Of a stretch of 64,000 nucleotides of DNA, positions 35,374 to 47,385 are shown piece after piece (the first letter of the stretch is position 1; each line of letters starts with the position of its first letter). The notes beneath the pieces were generated by a model that saw only the letters and a list, made by a program, of their open reading frames with translations, was not told the DNA's origin and made no database searches. This DNA is from Aquipseudomonas alcaligenes NBRC 14159 (GTDB lineage: Bacteria > Pseudomonadota > Gammaproteobacteria > Pseudomonadales > Pseudomonadaceae). A program made the translations under genes and the position numbers. The stretch is from assembly GCF_000467105.1 (NCBI RefSeq), contig NZ_BATI01000007.1, positions 62,001-126,000 on the forward strand, in the 5' to 3' direction.

Positions 35374-38205
35374 ATGCAAGAAAGCGTGATGCAGCGCATG
35401 TGGGACAGCGCCCACCTATCCGGTGGCAACGCGGCCTACGTGGAAGAGCTCTACGAGCTCTACCTGCACGATCCCAACGCTGTGCCCGAAGAGTGGCGCA
35501 CCTACTTCCAGAAACTGCCGGCCGATGGCAATGCCGCGACCGACGTTTCGCACTCCACTGTCCGCGATCATTTCGTGCTGCTGGCGAAGAACCAGCGCCG
35601 CGCTCAACCGGTTTCCGCCGGGAGCGTCAGCAGTGAGCACGAGAAGAAGCAGGTGGAAGTCCTGCGCCTGATCCAGGCATACCGCATGCGCGGCCATCAG
35701 GCCTCGACGCTCGACCCGCTGGGGTTGTGGCAGCGTCCTGCGCCGGCCGATCTGGCAGTCCATCACTATGGCCTGACCAATGCCGACCTCGACACCACCT
35801 TCCGTACCGGTGAGCTTTACATCGGCAAGGAGGAAGCGACTCTAAGGGAAATCCACGAAGCGCTGCAGCAGACATATTGTCGCACCATCGGCGCCGAGTT
35901 CACCCACATCGTCGATTCCGAGCAGCGCAAGTGGTTCCAGCAGCGTCTGGAGAGCGTGCGCGGCCGTCCGGCCTATTCGCCGGAAGTACAGGCGCACCTG
36001 CTTGAGCGCCTGACTGCCGCCGAGGGCCTGGAAAAGTACCTGGGCACCAAGTACCCGGGCACCAAGCGTTTCGGCCTGGAGGGTGGTGAGAGCCTGATCC
36101 CGCTGCTGGACGAGATCATCCAGCGCTGCGGCTCCTACGGTACCCAGGAAATCGTCATCGGCATGGCCCACCGCGGCCGTCTGAACGTGCTGGTCAACAC
36201 CTTCGGCAAGAACCCGCGCGACCTGTTCGACGAGTTCGAAGGCAAGCAGGTCGCAGGCCTGTCGTCCGGTGACGTGAAGTACCACCAGGGCTTCTCGTCC
36301 AACGTCATGACTCCGGGTGGCGAAGTGCACCTGGCGCTGGCGTTCAACCCGTCGCACCTGGAGATCGTCTCTCCGGTGGTCGAAGGGTCCGTGCGCGCTC
36401 GTCAGGATCGTCGCCAGGACACCACCGGCGACAAGGTACTGCCGATTTCCATCCACGGTGACGCGGCGTTCGCCGGTCAGGGCGTGGTCATGGAAACCTT
36501 CCAGATGTCGCAGACCCGTGCCTACAAGACCGGCGGCACCATCCACATCGTGATCAACAACCAGGTCGGCTTCACCACCAGCCGCCCCGAGGACTCGCGC
36601 TCCACCGAGTACTGCACCGATGTGGCGAAGATGATCCAGGCGCCGATCTTCCATGTGAATGGCGACGACCCGGAAGCAGTGCTGTTCGTCACCCAGCTGG
36701 CCGTCGACTACCGCATGCAGTTCAAGCGTGACGTGGTCATCGACCTGGTCTGCTACCGTCGTCGCGGCCACAACGAGGCCGACGAGCCGAGCGGCACCCA
36801 GCCGCTGATGTACCAGCAGATCGCCAAGCAGCGCACCACCCGCGAGCTGTACGCCGACAGCCTGATCCAGGCCGGTCGTATTGCCGAGGAGGCGGTCAAG
36901 GCCAAGATCGAGGACTACCGCAGCGCGCTGGACAACGGCCAGCACGTGGTCAAGAGCCTGGTCAAGGAGCCGAACAAGGAGCTGTTCGTCGACTGGCGCC
37001 CCTACCTGGGCCACACCTGGACCGCTCGCCATGACACCCGCTTCGAGCTGAAGACCCTGCAGGAACTGGCCGGCAAGCTGCTGGAAATTCCGGAAGGCTT
37101 CGTGCTGCAACGTCAGGTCGCCAAGGTGCTGGAAGACCGCGCCAAGATGACCGCCGGCGCCATGCCGATCAACTGGGGCTACGCCGAGAACCTGGCCTAC
37201 GCCACCCTGCTGTTCGAAGGCCACCCGGTACGCATGACCGGTCAGGACGTCGGCCGCGGCACCTTCTCGCACCGCCATGCGGCGCTGCACAACCAGAAGG
37301 ATGCCAGCACCTACCTGCCGCTGCAGAATCTGTTCGAGGGCCAGCCGAAGTTCCAGCTGTTCGACTCCTTCCTTTCGGAAGAAGCGGTACTGGCCTTCGA
37401 GTACGGCTATGCCACCACCATGCCGAACGCGCTGGTGATCTGGGAAGCACAGTTCGGCGACTTCGCCAACGGCGCCCAGGTGGTGTTCGACCAGTTCATC
37501 TCCAGCGGTGAGCACAAGTGGGGTCGCCTGTGCGGTCTGACCATGCTGCTGCCGCACGGCTACGAAGGGCAGGGCCCGGAGCACAGCTCCGCGCGCCTGG
37601 AGCGCTTCCTGCAGCTGTGCGCCGAGCACAACATGCAGGTCTGCATGCCGACTACCCCGGCGCAGATCTACCACCTGCTGCGTCGCCAGGTCATTCGCCC
37701 GCTGCGCAAGCCGCTGGTGGTGCTGTCGCCCAAGTCGCTGCTGCGCCACCCGTTGGCGATCTCGACCCTGGAAGAACTGGCCGAAGGCTCGTTCCAGACC
37801 GTTATCGGCGAGATCGATCCGATCGAGGCGAAGAAGGTCGAGCGCGTCGTCCTGTGCAGCGGCAAGGTTTACTACGACCTGCTGGCCAAGCGTCGTGCCG
37901 AGAAGCGTGACGACATCGCCATCGTGCGCATCGAACAACTCTACCCGTTCCCCGAAGACGATCTGGCCGAGGCTCTGGCGCCGTACAAGAACCTCAAGCA
38001 CATCGTCTGGTGTCAGGAAGAGCCGATGAACCAGGGCGCCTGGTACTGCAGTCAGCACCACATGCGTCGCGTTGCCTCGGCGCACAAGAAGGAGCTGTTC
38101 CTGCAGTACGCCGGTCGCGACGCCTCGGCGGCCCCGGCCTGTGGCTATGCCTCGATGCACGCCGAACAGCAGGAAAAACTGCTGAACGACGCCTTTACTG
38201 TCTAA
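35374..38205 (+). CDS. sucA: SucA, 2-oxoglutarate dehydrogenase E1 component
   Basis: SucA is the thiamine diphosphate-dependent decarboxylase of the 2-oxoglutarate dehydrogenase complex. The 943-residue protein has an N-terminal E2-binding segment (LSGGNAAYVEELYELYL), GMAHRGRLNVLVN, the ThDP/Mg motif region GDAAFAGQGVVMET with INNQVGFTTSR, and the C-terminal transketolase-like domain with HGYEGQGPEHSSARLERFLQL. GAGGGTGA precedes the start. sucB follows after 71 bp. Confidence 0.97.
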   Translation: MQESVMQRMWDSAHLSGGNAAYVEELYELYLHDPNAVPEEWRTYFQKLPADGNAATDVSHSTVRDHFVLLAKNQRRAQPVSAGSVSSEHEKKQVEVLRLIQAYRMRGHQASTLDPLGLWQRPAPADLAVHHYGLTNADLDTTFRTGELYIGKEEATLREIHEALQQTYCRTIGAEFTHIVDSEQRKWFQQRLESVRGRPAYSPEVQAHLLERLTAAEGLEKYLGTKYPGTKRFGLEGGESLIPLLDEIIQRCGSYGTQEIVIGMAHRGRLNVLVNTFGKNPRDLFDEFEGKQVAGLSSGDVKYHQGFSSNVMTPGGEVHLALAFNPSHLEIVSPVVEGSVRARQDRRQDTTGDKVLPISIHGDAAFAGQGVVMETFQMSQTRAYKTGGTIHIVINNQVGFTTSRPEDSRSTEYCTDVAKMIQAPIFHVNGDDPEAVLFVTQLAVDYRMQFKRDVVIDLVCYRRRGHNEADEPSGTQPLMYQQIAKQRTTRELYADSLIQAGRIAEEAVKAKIEDYRSALDNGQHVVKSLVKEPNKELFVDWRPYLGHTWTARHDTRFELKTLQELAGKLLEIPEGFVLQRQVAKVLEDRAKMTAGAMPINWGYAENLAYATLLFEGHPVRMTGQDVGRGTFSHRHAALHNQKDASTYLPLQNLFEGQPKFQLFDSFLSEEAVLAFEYGYATTMPNALVIWEAQFGDFANGAQVVFDQFISSGEHKWGRLCGLTMLLPHGYEGQGPEHSSARLERFLQLCAEHNMQVCMPTTPAQIYHLLRRQVIRPLRKPLVVLSPKSLLRHPLAISTLEELAEGSFQTVIGEIDPIEAKKVERVVLCSGKVYYDLLAKRRAEKRDDIAIVRIEQLYPFPEDDLAEALAPYKNLKHIVWCQEEPMNQGAWYCSQHHMRRVASAHKKELFLQYAGRDASAAPACGYASMHAEQQEKLLNDAFTV

Positions 38206-38276
38206 CGCCCTCGCGCATCGGGGTGACGGCATGGGTCGTCGCCCCCTGAAGAAACGAATTTAAGGAAACACACACA

Positions 38277-39503
38277 ATGGCTATCGAGATCAAAGCCCCA
38301 ACCTTCCCGGAATCGGTCGCCGACGGCACCGTGGCCACCTGGCACAAGAAGCCGGGCGACGCGGTCAAGCGCGATGAGCTGATCGTCGACATCGAAACCG
38401 ACAAGGTGGTGATGGAAGTACTCGCCGAAGCCGACGGCGTTCTCGCCGAAATCGTCAAGAACGAGGGTGATACCGTCCTGTCCGGCGAGCTGCTGGGTAA
38501 GCTGGGTGCCGCCGGCGCTGCTGTCGCTGCCGCCCCGGCCGCTGCTGCGCCTGCCGCCGCCGCTGCTGCCGCTCCGGCTGCCGCTGCCGCCGCCAGCGAT
38601 GACGCCATCCTGTCGCCTGCCGCGCGCAAGATTGCCGAGGAGGGCGGTATCGACCCGAACGCCATCGTCGGTACCGGCAAAGGCGGTCGCGTGACCAAGG
38701 AAGACGCCGTTGCTGCCGTCGCCGCCAAGAGCGCCGCTCCGGCCGCCGCGGCCAAACCGGCTGCGCCGGCTGCCGAGGCTCCGGTGTTCGCCGCCGGCGA
38801 TCGCGTCGAGAAGCGCGTACCGATGACCCGTCTGCGTGCCAAGGTTGCCGAGCGCCTGGTCGAAGCACAGTCCACCATGGCCATGCTGACCACCTTCAAC
38901 GAAGTGGACATGCATGAAGTCATGGCCCTGCGTTCGAAGTACAAGGACCTGTTCGAGAAGACCCACAACGGCGTGCGCCTGGGCTTCATGTCCTTCTTCG
39001 TCAAGGCTGCGGTCGAGGCGCTGAAGCGCTTCCCGGCGGTCAACGCCTCGATCGATGGCAACGACATCGTCTACCACGGCTATCAGGACATCGGCGTGGC
39101 CGTGTCCAGCGACCGTGGCCTGGTGGTTCCGGTGCTGCGCAACGCCGAGCTGATGAGTCTGGCCGAAGTCGAGAACGGCATCGCCACCTTCGGCAAGAAG
39201 GCCCGCGACGGCAAGTTGTCGATCGAAGAGATGACCGGTGGCACCTTCACCATCACCAACGGCGGCACCTTCGGTTCGATGATGTCGACCCCGATCGTCA
39301 ACCCGCCGCAGGCCGCGATCCTCGGCATGCACAACATCATCCAGCGCCCGGTGGCCATCAACGGCCAGGTCGTGATCCGCCCGATGATGTACCTGGCGCT
39401 GTCCTACGATCACCGTCTGATCGATGGCAAGGAAGCGGTGAGCTTCCTCGTCACCATCAAGAACCTGCTGGAAGACCCGGCTCGCCTGCTGCTGGACATC
39501 TGA
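38277..39503 (+). CDS. sucB: SucB, dihydrolipoyl succinyltransferase (E2)
   Basis: SucB has 408 residues and forms the core of the 2-oxoglutarate dehydrogenase complex. The N-terminal lipoyl domain has the modified lysine in ETDKVVMEV (about K43). A very Ala/Pro-rich linker covers about residues 79-105. The peripheral-subunit binding domain is around [33 protein letters not shown], followed by a second Ala-rich linker and the catalytic domain ending [13 protein letters not shown] with its active-site His. AAGGAAAC precedes the ATG. Confidence 0.97.
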   Translation: MAIEIKAPTFPESVADGTVATWHKKPGDAVKRDELIVDIETDKVVMEVLAEADGVLAEIVKNEGDTVLSGELLGKLGAAGAAVAAAPAAAAPAAAAAAAPAAAAAASDDAILSPAARKIAEEGGIDPNAIVGTGKGGRVTKEDAVAAVAAKSAAPAAAAKPAAPAAEAPVFAAGDRVEKRVPMTRLRAKVAERLVEAQSTMAMLTTFNEVDMHEVMALRSKYKDLFEKTHNGVRLGFMSFFVKAAVEALKRFPAVNASIDGNDIVYHGYQDIGVAVSSDRGLVVPVLRNAELMSLAEVENGIATFGKKARDGKLSIEEMTGGTFTITNGGTFGSMMSTPIVNPPQAAILGMHNIIQRPVAINGQVVIRPMMYLALSYDHRLIDGKEAVSFLVTIKNLLEDPARLLLDI

Positions 39504-39568
39504 TCCCGGAGCTGCGCAACAAGGCGGTTCTCACAAGGAACCGCCCGGTTTTATTCGAGAAGGAATGA

Positions 39569-41008
<1,440 letters not shown>

Positions 41009-41185
41009 TGCGTGCGGGCGCTTGCGCCCAAACCAGAAAAACCACGGCGGGCGGCCCGTGGCGGCTTGCAAGAGTCTGTCGCAGGAATGCCCGTCGGACT
41101 GCTAACCAGTGCAGTCACAGGTGGCGCGGTGCCATGAGCGCAGCGCCGAAATGCGCAATACCTAAACGAAGAACGGTAGATAAGC

Positions 41186-42352
41186 ATGAATCTTCACGAG
41201 TATCAGGGTAAGCAGCTGTTCGCTGAATACGGCCTGCCGGTATCCACTGGCTATGCCGTTGACACCCCGGAAGAAGCGGCTGCGGCCTGCGAAAAGATCG
41301 GTGGCAGCGAGTGGGTTGTCAAAGCCCAGGTGCACGCCGGTGGCCGCGGTAAAGCGGGCGGCGTCAAGCTGGTCAAGAACAAGGAAGACGCCAAGGCGTT
41401 CGCCGCCCAGTGGTTGGGCAAGCGTCTGGTGACCTACCAGACAGACGCCAATGGCCAGCCGGTCAGCAAGATTCTGGTTGAGTCCTGCACCGACATCGAC
41501 AAGGAGCTGTACCTCGGCGCCGTCGTCGACCGTTCCAGCCGCCGTATCGTGTTCATGGCCTCCACCGAAGGTGGCGTGGACATCGAGAAAGTTGCCCACG
41601 AAACTCCCGAGAAGATCCTCAAGGCCACCATCGACCCGCTGGTCGGTGCGCAGCCGTACCAGGGCCGCGAGCTGGCCTTCCAGCTGGGCCTGCAGGGCGA
41701 CCAGATCAAGCAGTTCACCCACATCTTCGTGGGCCTGGCCAAGCTGTTCCAGGACTACGACCTGGCGCTGCTGGAAGTGAACCCGCTGGTGATCAAGAAG
41801 GACGGCAACCTGCACTGCCTGGATGCCAAGATCAACATCGACTCCAACGCCATGTACCGTCAGCCCAAGCTGCGCGCCATGCACGACCCGTCCCAGGACG
41901 ACGCGCGTGAAGCCCATGCGCAGAAGTGGGAACTGAACTACGTCGCGCTGGAAGGCAACATCGGTTGCATGGTCAACGGTGCTGGCCTGGCCATGGGCAC
42001 CATGGACATCGTCAACCTGCACGGCGGCAAGCCGGCCAACTTCCTCGACGTCGGCGGCGGCGCGACCAAAGAACGCGTGACCGAAGCCTTCAAGATCATC
42101 CTGTCCGACAGCAACGTCGCTGCCGTACTGGTGAACATCTTCGGCGGCATCGTGCGCTGCGACATGATCGCCGAAGGCATCATCGGCGCCGTGAAAGAAG
42201 TCGGCGTGAAAGTGCCGGTCGTGGTCCGTCTGGAAGGTAACAATGCCGAGCTGGGCGCCAAGGTCCTGGCCGACAGTGGTCTGAACATCATCGCGGCTAC
42301 CAGCCTCACCGACGCTGCCCAGCAGGTCGTCAAAGCCGCGGAGGGCAAGTAA
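41186..42352 (+). CDS. sucC: SucC, succinyl-CoA synthetase beta subunit
   Basis: SucC has 388 residues with an N-terminal ATP-grasp domain ([37 protein letters not shown]) and a C-terminal CoA-ligase domain with [15 protein letters not shown] and [10 protein letters not shown]. With SucD it makes ATP or GTP from succinyl-CoA. It is separated from lpdG by 177 bp, which contains two small GC-rich hairpins (around 41016-41029 and 41042-41061). The stop shares a base with the sucD start. Confidence 0.97.
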   Translation: MNLHEYQGKQLFAEYGLPVSTGYAVDTPEEAAAACEKIGGSEWVVKAQVHAGGRGKAGGVKLVKNKEDAKAFAAQWLGKRLVTYQTDANGQPVSKILVESCTDIDKELYLGAVVDRSSRRIVFMASTEGGVDIEKVAHETPEKILKATIDPLVGAQPYQGRELAFQLGLQGDQIKQFTHIFVGLAKLFQDYDLALLEVNPLVIKKDGNLHCLDAKINIDSNAMYRQPKLRAMHDPSQDDAREAHAQKWELNYVALEGNIGCMVNGAGLAMGTMDIVNLHGGKPANFLDVGGGATKERVTEAFKIILSDSNVAAVLVNIFGGIVRCDMIAEGIIGAVKEVGVKVPVVVRLEGNNAELGAKVLADSGLNIIAATSLTDAAQQVVKAAEGK

Positions 42353-43239
42353 TGAGCGTCCTGATCAATAAAGACACCAAAGTCATCTGCCAGGGCTTCA
42401 CCGGCTCGCAGGGCACTTTCCACAGCGAACAAGCCATCGCCTACGGCACCAAGATGGTTGGCGGCGTAACTCCGGGCAAGGGTGGCACCACCCACCTGGG
42501 CCTGCCGGTGTTCAACACCGTCAAGGAAGCTGTCGAAGCCACCGGCGCCGATGCGTCCGTGATCTACGTTCCGGCTCCGTTCTGCAAGGACTCGATCCTG
42601 GAAGCGGCCAACGGCGGCATCAAGCTGATCGTGTGCATCACCGAAGGCATCCCGACCCTCGACATGCTGGACGCCAAGGTCAAGTGCGACGAGCTGGGCG
42701 TACGCCTGATCGGCCCGAACTGCCCGGGCGTCATCACTCCCGGTGAGTGCAAGATCGGCATCATGCCGGGTCACATCCACCTGCCGGGCAAGGTAGGTAT
42801 CGTGTCGCGTTCCGGCACCCTGACCTATGAAGCCGTGAAGCAGACCACCGACGCCGGCTTTGGCCAATCCACCTGCGTGGGCATCGGCGGCGACCCGATC
42901 CCGGGCTCCAACTTCATCGACATCCTGAAGCTGTTCCAGGAAGACCCGAAGACCGAAGCGATCGTCATGATCGGTGAGATCGGCGGTAGCGCTGAAGAAG
43001 AAGCCGCAGCCTACATCAAGGCCAACGTGACCAAGCCGGTGGTGTCCTACATCGCCGGTGTCACCGCACCGCCCGGCAAGCGCATGGGCCACGCCGGTGC
43101 CATCATCTCCGGTGGCAAGGGCACTGCGGACGAGAAGTTCGCCGCCCTGCAGGACGCTGGTGTCAAAACCGTGCGTTCCCTGGCCGACATCGGCAAGGCC
43201 CTGGCCGAGCTGACCGGTTGGGAAGTCAAGAAGGCCTGA
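42352..43239 (+). CDS. sucD: SucD, succinyl-CoA synthetase alpha subunit
   Basis: SucD has 295 residues with the CoA-binding Rossmann domain ([20 protein letters not shown]) and the active-site region [17 protein letters not shown], whose histidine is phosphorylated in catalysis. [13 protein letters not shown] is also typical. It is the last gene of the sdh-suc block and is followed by a terminator. Confidence 0.97.
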   Translation: MSVLINKDTKVICQGFTGSQGTFHSEQAIAYGTKMVGGVTPGKGGTTHLGLPVFNTVKEAVEATGADASVIYVPAPFCKDSILEAANGGIKLIVCITEGIPTLDMLDAKVKCDELGVRLIGPNCPGVITPGECKIGIMPGHIHLPGKVGIVSRSGTLTYEAVKQTTDAGFGQSTCVGIGGDPIPGSNFIDILKLFQEDPKTEAIVMIGEIGGSAEEEAAAYIKANVTKPVVSYIAGVTAPPGKRMGHAGAIISGGKGTADEKFAALQDAGVKTVRSLADIGKALAELTGWEVKKA

Positions 43240-43254
43240 GGCTGACTTGATACG

Positions 43255-43280
43255 AAAAGGCCGCCTTCGGGCGGCCTTTT
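43255..43280 (+). terminator. terminator after sucD
   Basis: AAAAGGCCGCC and GGCGGCCTTTT form a perfect 11-bp stem closed by a TTCG tetraloop, 15 bp after the sucD stop. The symmetric A and T flanks would also allow it to act on the opposite strand. Confidence 0.92.
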
Positions 43281-43525
43281 CATTTCTGCCCGGACAGTCA
43301 GAAAGTTGTGTCCTGGCGACACTTTGTTCTGTCCAATCGACGCGCCGACCATCGTTCGAAGCGGTGTGTCGGACAAATCGTTAGTATTGCAACTATCTCC
43401 CGCCAAACCCCACAAGGGTAGGGCCGGGGTCTAGTGGTCGTTCGCCAATCGCGGACGGCGACGTTTCCCAATCCAGCGGAAACCCTGCCGTTTTCTATGA
43501 ATTTCTGCCTGTGGTACTTCCTGCT

Positions 43526-44839
43526 ATGACTCGCCTTAAAAGCCTCGACCTCCTGGCCCTTGGCTTCATGACTTTTGCCCTGTTCCTGGGCGCCGGTAAC
43601 ATCATCTTCCCGCCCAGCGCCGGCATGGCCGCTGGAGCCAATGTCTGGTCCGCCGCGTTCGGTTTCCTGATCACCGGTGTCGGCCTGCCGCTGCTTACCG
43701 TGGTCGCGCTGGCGCGTGTTGGTGGCGGCATGCCCGAACTGACCGCACCGCTCGGTCGGCGTGCCGGCACGCTGCTGGCGGTGGCCGTTTACCTGGCCAT
43801 CGGCCCGCTGTTCGCCACTCCGCGTACCGCCGTGGTGTCCTTCGAAATGGGCGTGGCGCCTTTTGCCGGCAACGAGCCGCTGGCGCTGGGCCTGTACACG
43901 CTGGCCTACTTTGCCGCCGTGCTGTTCCTCGCCCTGAATCCGGGCAAGCTGGTCGACAGCATCGGCAAGTTCATCACCCCGGTGCTGCTGGCTGCTTTGC
44001 TGGTACTCGGTGGTGCGGCCTTGCTGGCTCCGGCCGGCGAGATCGGCCAGAGCACCGAAGCCTATGAGGCAATGCCTTTCGTGCAGGGTTTCCTGCAGGG
44101 CTACCTGACCATGGATACCCTGGGTGCGCTGGTATTCGGCATCGTCATCGCCACCGCGATCAAGGATCGTGGCGTGCGTGACAGTGCACTGATCACCCGC
44201 TATTCGGTGATCGCTGGCATCATCGCCGCGATTGGCCTGTCGCTGGTCTACCTGGCGCTGTTCTACCTCGGTGCCACCAGCCAGGGCATCGCCGGTGATG
44301 CGCAGAACGGCGTGCAGATCCTCACCACCTATGTCGAGCACACCTTCGGCATCTACGGCAGCCTGCTGCTGGCGGTGGTCATCACCCTGGCCTGCCTGAC
44401 CACGGCGGTGGGGCTGCTGACCGCCTGTGGCGAGTACTTCAGCAAGCTGCTGCCGGTGTCCTATCGCGCCGTGGTGCTGACCTTCGGTGTGTTCAGCCTG
44501 CTGGTGGCCAACCAGGGCCTGACCCAGCTGATCAGCGTGTCGGTGCCGGTGCTGGTCGGTCTCTATCCGCTGGCCATCGTGCTGGTCGCGCTGAGCCTGC
44601 TGGACGGGTTCTGGCGCTCGTCACCGCGCGTGTTCGTGCCGGTGATGGCGGTGACGCTGGTGTTCGGCCTGGTCGATGCGTTCAATGCCGCCGGTTTCAA
44701 GGGCCTGGTGCCGGGCGTGTTTGCCCACCTGCCGCTGGCTGCCGAAGGCCTTGGCTGGTTGCTGCCGGTGGCGCTGACCCTGCTGGTCGCGGTGGTTTTC
44801 GACCGGCTGCGCGGCGCGCCGGCGATTCAGACCGCGTGA
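43526..44839 (+). CDS. braB: BraB, branched-chain amino acid:Na+ symporter (LIVCS family)
   Basis: The 437-residue inner-membrane protein has about 12 helices and the LIVCS pattern LGFMTFALFLGAGNIIFPPSAG at the N-terminus and FATPRTAVVSFEMG. It imports leucine, isoleucine and valine with Na+. I chose the ATG at 43526 (MTRLKSLD); an earlier in-frame TTG-type start adds five atypical residues. It follows the sucCD terminator by 245 bp, as braB follows sucD in PAO1. Confidence 0.94.
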   Translation: MTRLKSLDLLALGFMTFALFLGAGNIIFPPSAGMAAGANVWSAAFGFLITGVGLPLLTVVALARVGGGMPELTAPLGRRAGTLLAVAVYLAIGPLFATPRTAVVSFEMGVAPFAGNEPLALGLYTLAYFAAVLFLALNPGKLVDSIGKFITPVLLAALLVLGGAALLAPAGEIGQSTEAYEAMPFVQGFLQGYLTMDTLGALVFGIVIATAIKDRGVRDSALITRYSVIAGIIAAIGLSLVYLALFYLGATSQGIAGDAQNGVQILTTYVEHTFGIYGSLLLAVVITLACLTTAVGLLTACGEYFSKLLPVSYRAVVLTFGVFSLLVANQGLTQLISVSVPVLVGLYPLAIVLVALSLLDGFWRSSPRVFVPVMAVTLVFGLVDAFNAAGFKGLVPGVFAHLPLAAEGLGWLLPVALTLLVAVVFDRLRGAPAIQTA

Positions 44840-44995
44840 TTTGGTTCGGGGCCGTGCAAGGCGGCCCCGGAGCCTCTGCAACGCGCCTTTTGGCGCGCTG
44901 CACCTGTTCTTTGGCGCATCTGGCACCTTCTGCCGATTGCCGCCCAACCTGACGTGCCGGACAATCTGCGGGAATCTTTCAGCAGTCCGCTCGCC

Positions 44996-45814
44996 ATGTC
45001 GCAAACCATTTTCTTCGCCCATGCCAATGGCTTCCCCTCGGCCACCTACGGCAAGCTGTTCAGTGCGCTGGAGCCGGATTACCGGATACGGCACCTGGAA
45101 CAGCACGGTCATGACCCGCGCTTCCCGGTGGACGACAACTGGAACAACCTGGTGGACGAGCTGATCCTGCACGTGGAGCAGGGTAGCGAGCCGGTCTGGG
45201 GTGTCGGCCATTCGCTCGGCGGCGTGCTGCATTACCACGCGGCGCTGCGTCGCCCCGAGCTGTATCGCGGTGTGGTGATGCTCGACTCGCCGCTGCTCAC
45301 CGGTGTCGACCGCCTGGTGATCCGCGCCGCCAAGCGCTTCGGCTTTATCGACCGGATCACCCCGGCGGGCCGAACGGTCGGGCGTCGCGAGGCATTCGGT
45401 GACGTTCGCGAGGCGCGTGACTATTTCGCCGGCAAGACGCTGTTCAGCCGTTTCGACCCCGAATGCCTGGACGCCTACGTGCGTCATGGCTTGCGCGAGG
45501 AGGGCCAGGGGCAGGAGAGGCGTCTGCGCCTGCGCTTCGATCCGGCCACCGAGATCAGCATCTACCGCAGCGTGCCGCATACCGTGCCGGGCCGGCCACA
45601 ACAACTGGCCGTACCACTCGCCGTGGTGCGTGGCCGGCACAGCAAGGTGGTGCTGCCGCATCATGCACGGCAGGTCAGTCGTGTGCCCAAGGGTGAGTAT
45701 CTGAGCCTGCCCGGTGGCCACATGTTTCCGCTGGAGCGTCCGCAGGATACGGCCCATCTGCTGCGTGAGCTGTTCGGTCGCTGGCAGGGGCAGGGCAAGG
45801 AGCACTCGGCATGA
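44996..45814 (+). CDS. alpha/beta hydrolase
   Basis: The 272-residue protein has the alpha/beta-hydrolase oxyanion segment FAHANGFPS and the nucleophile elbow GVGHSLGG with Ser. Later come a probable acidic residue and the terminal histidine in LPGGHMFPLE. The substrate is unknown. I chose the ATG at 44996, starting MSQTIFFAHANG. It overlaps the next hydrolase gene by 4 bp (ATGA), so the two are translationally coupled. Confidence 0.87.
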   Translation: MSQTIFFAHANGFPSATYGKLFSALEPDYRIRHLEQHGHDPRFPVDDNWNNLVDELILHVEQGSEPVWGVGHSLGGVLHYHAALRRPELYRGVVMLDSPLLTGVDRLVIRAAKRFGFIDRITPAGRTVGRREAFGDVREARDYFAGKTLFSRFDPECLDAYVRHGLREEGQGQERRLRLRFDPATEISIYRSVPHTVPGRPQQLAVPLAVVRGRHSKVVLPHHARQVSRVPKGEYLSLPGGHMFPLERPQDTAHLLRELFGRWQGQGKEHSA

Positions 45815-46674
45815 CGTTCAAGGTGGAAGAAACCCGTTTCAGCCTGCCACACGTGGAACTGGCGGCACATCTGTTCGGTCCGGAAGATGGCATGCCGGTC
45901 ATTGCCCTGCATGGCTGGCTGGACAATGCCATGACCTTCGCCCGCCTGGCGCCGAAGCTGGAAGGGCTACGCATCGTTGCCCTGGATTTCCCCGGCCATG
46001 GCCATTCCGGGCACTACGCCGGCAACTCCAGCTACAGCATGTGGGAGTATCTGGAGGACGTGCTGCTGGTGGCCGAACAGCTCGGCTGGCAGCGCTTTTC
46101 CCTGCTCGGTCATTCCCTCGGCGGCATCATCTCCACCTTGCTGGCGGCTGCGGTGCCGGAGCGGATCGAACGTCTGGCGCTGATCGACGGCCTGGTGCCC
46201 TACACGGCCGAGGCCGACAGCGCGCCCAAGCGCCTGGGTGAGGCGCTGCGCGCGCGCCTGGCGGTACGTGACAAGCAGAAACCGGTCTACCCGGACCTGG
46301 ATACGGCCGTGCAGGCACGCATGCGTGGCGTTGTCGCGGTCAGCCGCGAGGCTGCCGAGCTGCTGGCCCAGCGTGGCCTGGAACCGGTGCCGGGTGGTTA
46401 CACCTGGCGCACTGATATCCGCCTGACCCTGCCCTCGGTGATGCGCCTGACCTTCGCCCATGTCGAGCAGTTCGTCCGCGCCGTGCAGTGCCCGGTCAGC
46501 CTGGTCCTCGCCGAAGGCGGGCAGATGAGTGTCGAGCCACGCCTCAGGAGCCTGATCGAGCAGACGAGCTTCGCGACCCATATCCTGCCAGGCGGACACC
46601 ACCTGCATCTCAACGACGAGAACGGTGCGCAGCAGGTTGCAGACTGTTTCAATCCATTCTTCCGTCGCGCTTGA
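45811..46674 (+). CDS. alpha/beta hydrolase
   Basis: The 287-residue protein has [21 protein letters not shown], the nucleophile elbow [11 protein letters not shown] and a terminal GGHHLHL histidine. The HGWLDN start resembles the MEST/serine-hydrolase-like group. The reaction is unknown. It overlaps the preceding hydrolase gene by 4 bp; the glutathione S-transferase gene follows after 49 bp. Confidence 0.87.
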   Translation: MTFKVEETRFSLPHVELAAHLFGPEDGMPVIALHGWLDNAMTFARLAPKLEGLRIVALDFPGHGHSGHYAGNSSYSMWEYLEDVLLVAEQLGWQRFSLLGHSLGGIISTLLAAAVPERIERLALIDGLVPYTAEADSAPKRLGEALRARLAVRDKQKPVYPDLDTAVQARMRGVVAVSREAAELLAQRGLEPVPGGYTWRTDIRLTLPSVMRLTFAHVEQFVRAVQCPVSLVLAEGGQMSVEPRLRSLIEQTSFATHILPGGHHLHLNDENGAQQVADCFNPFFRRA

Positions 46675-46723
46675 CGCGGCCCTGGCAACTGCCGAGGCTG
46701 TGCGCATCGCTTCGGAGGTTGCC

Positions 46724-47377
46724 ATGATCGAGCTGTACACCGCCGCCACGCCCAACGGCCACAAGATATCCATCGCCCTCGAAGAGCTCGGGCTGCCCTA
46801 TGAGGTGCATGCGCTGTCCTTCGACAGGCAGGAACAGAAAGCCCCGGAGTTCCTGCGCATCAACCCCAACGGGCGCATCCCGGCCATCGTCGATGACGGT
46901 TTCGCCGTGTTCGAGTCGGGAGCCATCCTGCTGTACCTGGCGGAGAAAACCGGCCAGTTGCTGCCCAGCGATCCCAAGGGGCGCTCGCTGGCCATCCAGT
47001 GGTTAATGTTCCAGATGGGAGGAGTGGGGCCGATGCAGGGACAGGCCAATGTGTTCTTCCGCTACTTCCCGGAGAAGCTGCAGGGCGCCATCGACCGCTA
47101 CCAGCACGAGACCCGACGCCTGTATGAGGTGCTCGATCGGCGCCTGGGTGAGGCCGAGTACCTGGCCGGCGACTACGGCATCGCCGATATCGCCACCTAT
47201 CCCTGGGTGCGCATCCACGACTGGGCCGGCGTGGCCATCGACGGCCTGGAGCACCTCCAGCGCTGGATGGACGCCATTGCCGTGCGCCCGGCCGTGCAAC
47301 GCGGGCTGCAGGTGCCGGTCAGGCCCCAGGATGACGCCAAGCTGGTGAAAACCGCGCAAGGCATGCTGACACGCTAA
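46724..47377 (+). CDS. glutathione S-transferase family protein (YfcG/YghU-like)
   Basis: The 217-residue protein has an N-terminal thioredoxin-like domain ([28 protein letters not shown], then [13 protein letters not shown] and [12 protein letters not shown]). The all-helical C-terminal domain holds the N-capping box IADIATYPW. The TPNGHK start is typical of nu-class disulfide-bond reductases such as YfcG and YghU. I chose the ATG at 46724, preceded by GGAGGTTGCC; the open frame upstream is non-coding extension. Confidence 0.9.
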   Translation: MIELYTAATPNGHKISIALEELGLPYEVHALSFDRQEQKAPEFLRINPNGRIPAIVDDGFAVFESGAILLYLAEKTGQLLPSDPKGRSLAIQWLMFQMGGVGPMQGQANVFFRYFPEKLQGAIDRYQHETRRLYEVLDRRLGEAEYLAGDYGIADIATYPWVRIHDWAGVAIDGLEHLQRWMDAIAVRPAVQRGLQVPVRPQDDAKLVKTAQGMLTR

Positions 47378-47385
47378 GGAGGCGC

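Noticed and set aside
35842..38232. A minus-strand open frame of about 800 codons opposite sucA
   Set aside because: It is a mirror frame of a conserved enzyme gene with no ribosome site and no family motif.
38515..38600. A run of GCC/GCT-rich triplets considered as a simple repeat
   Set aside because: It encodes the normal Ala/Pro linker of SucB between the lipoyl and subunit-binding domains.
44881..44900. CGCGCC-TTTT-GGCGCG inverted repeat after braB, considered as a terminator
   Set aside because: The Ts are in the loop and there is no T-run after the stem; the pairing may be chance in GC-rich sequence.
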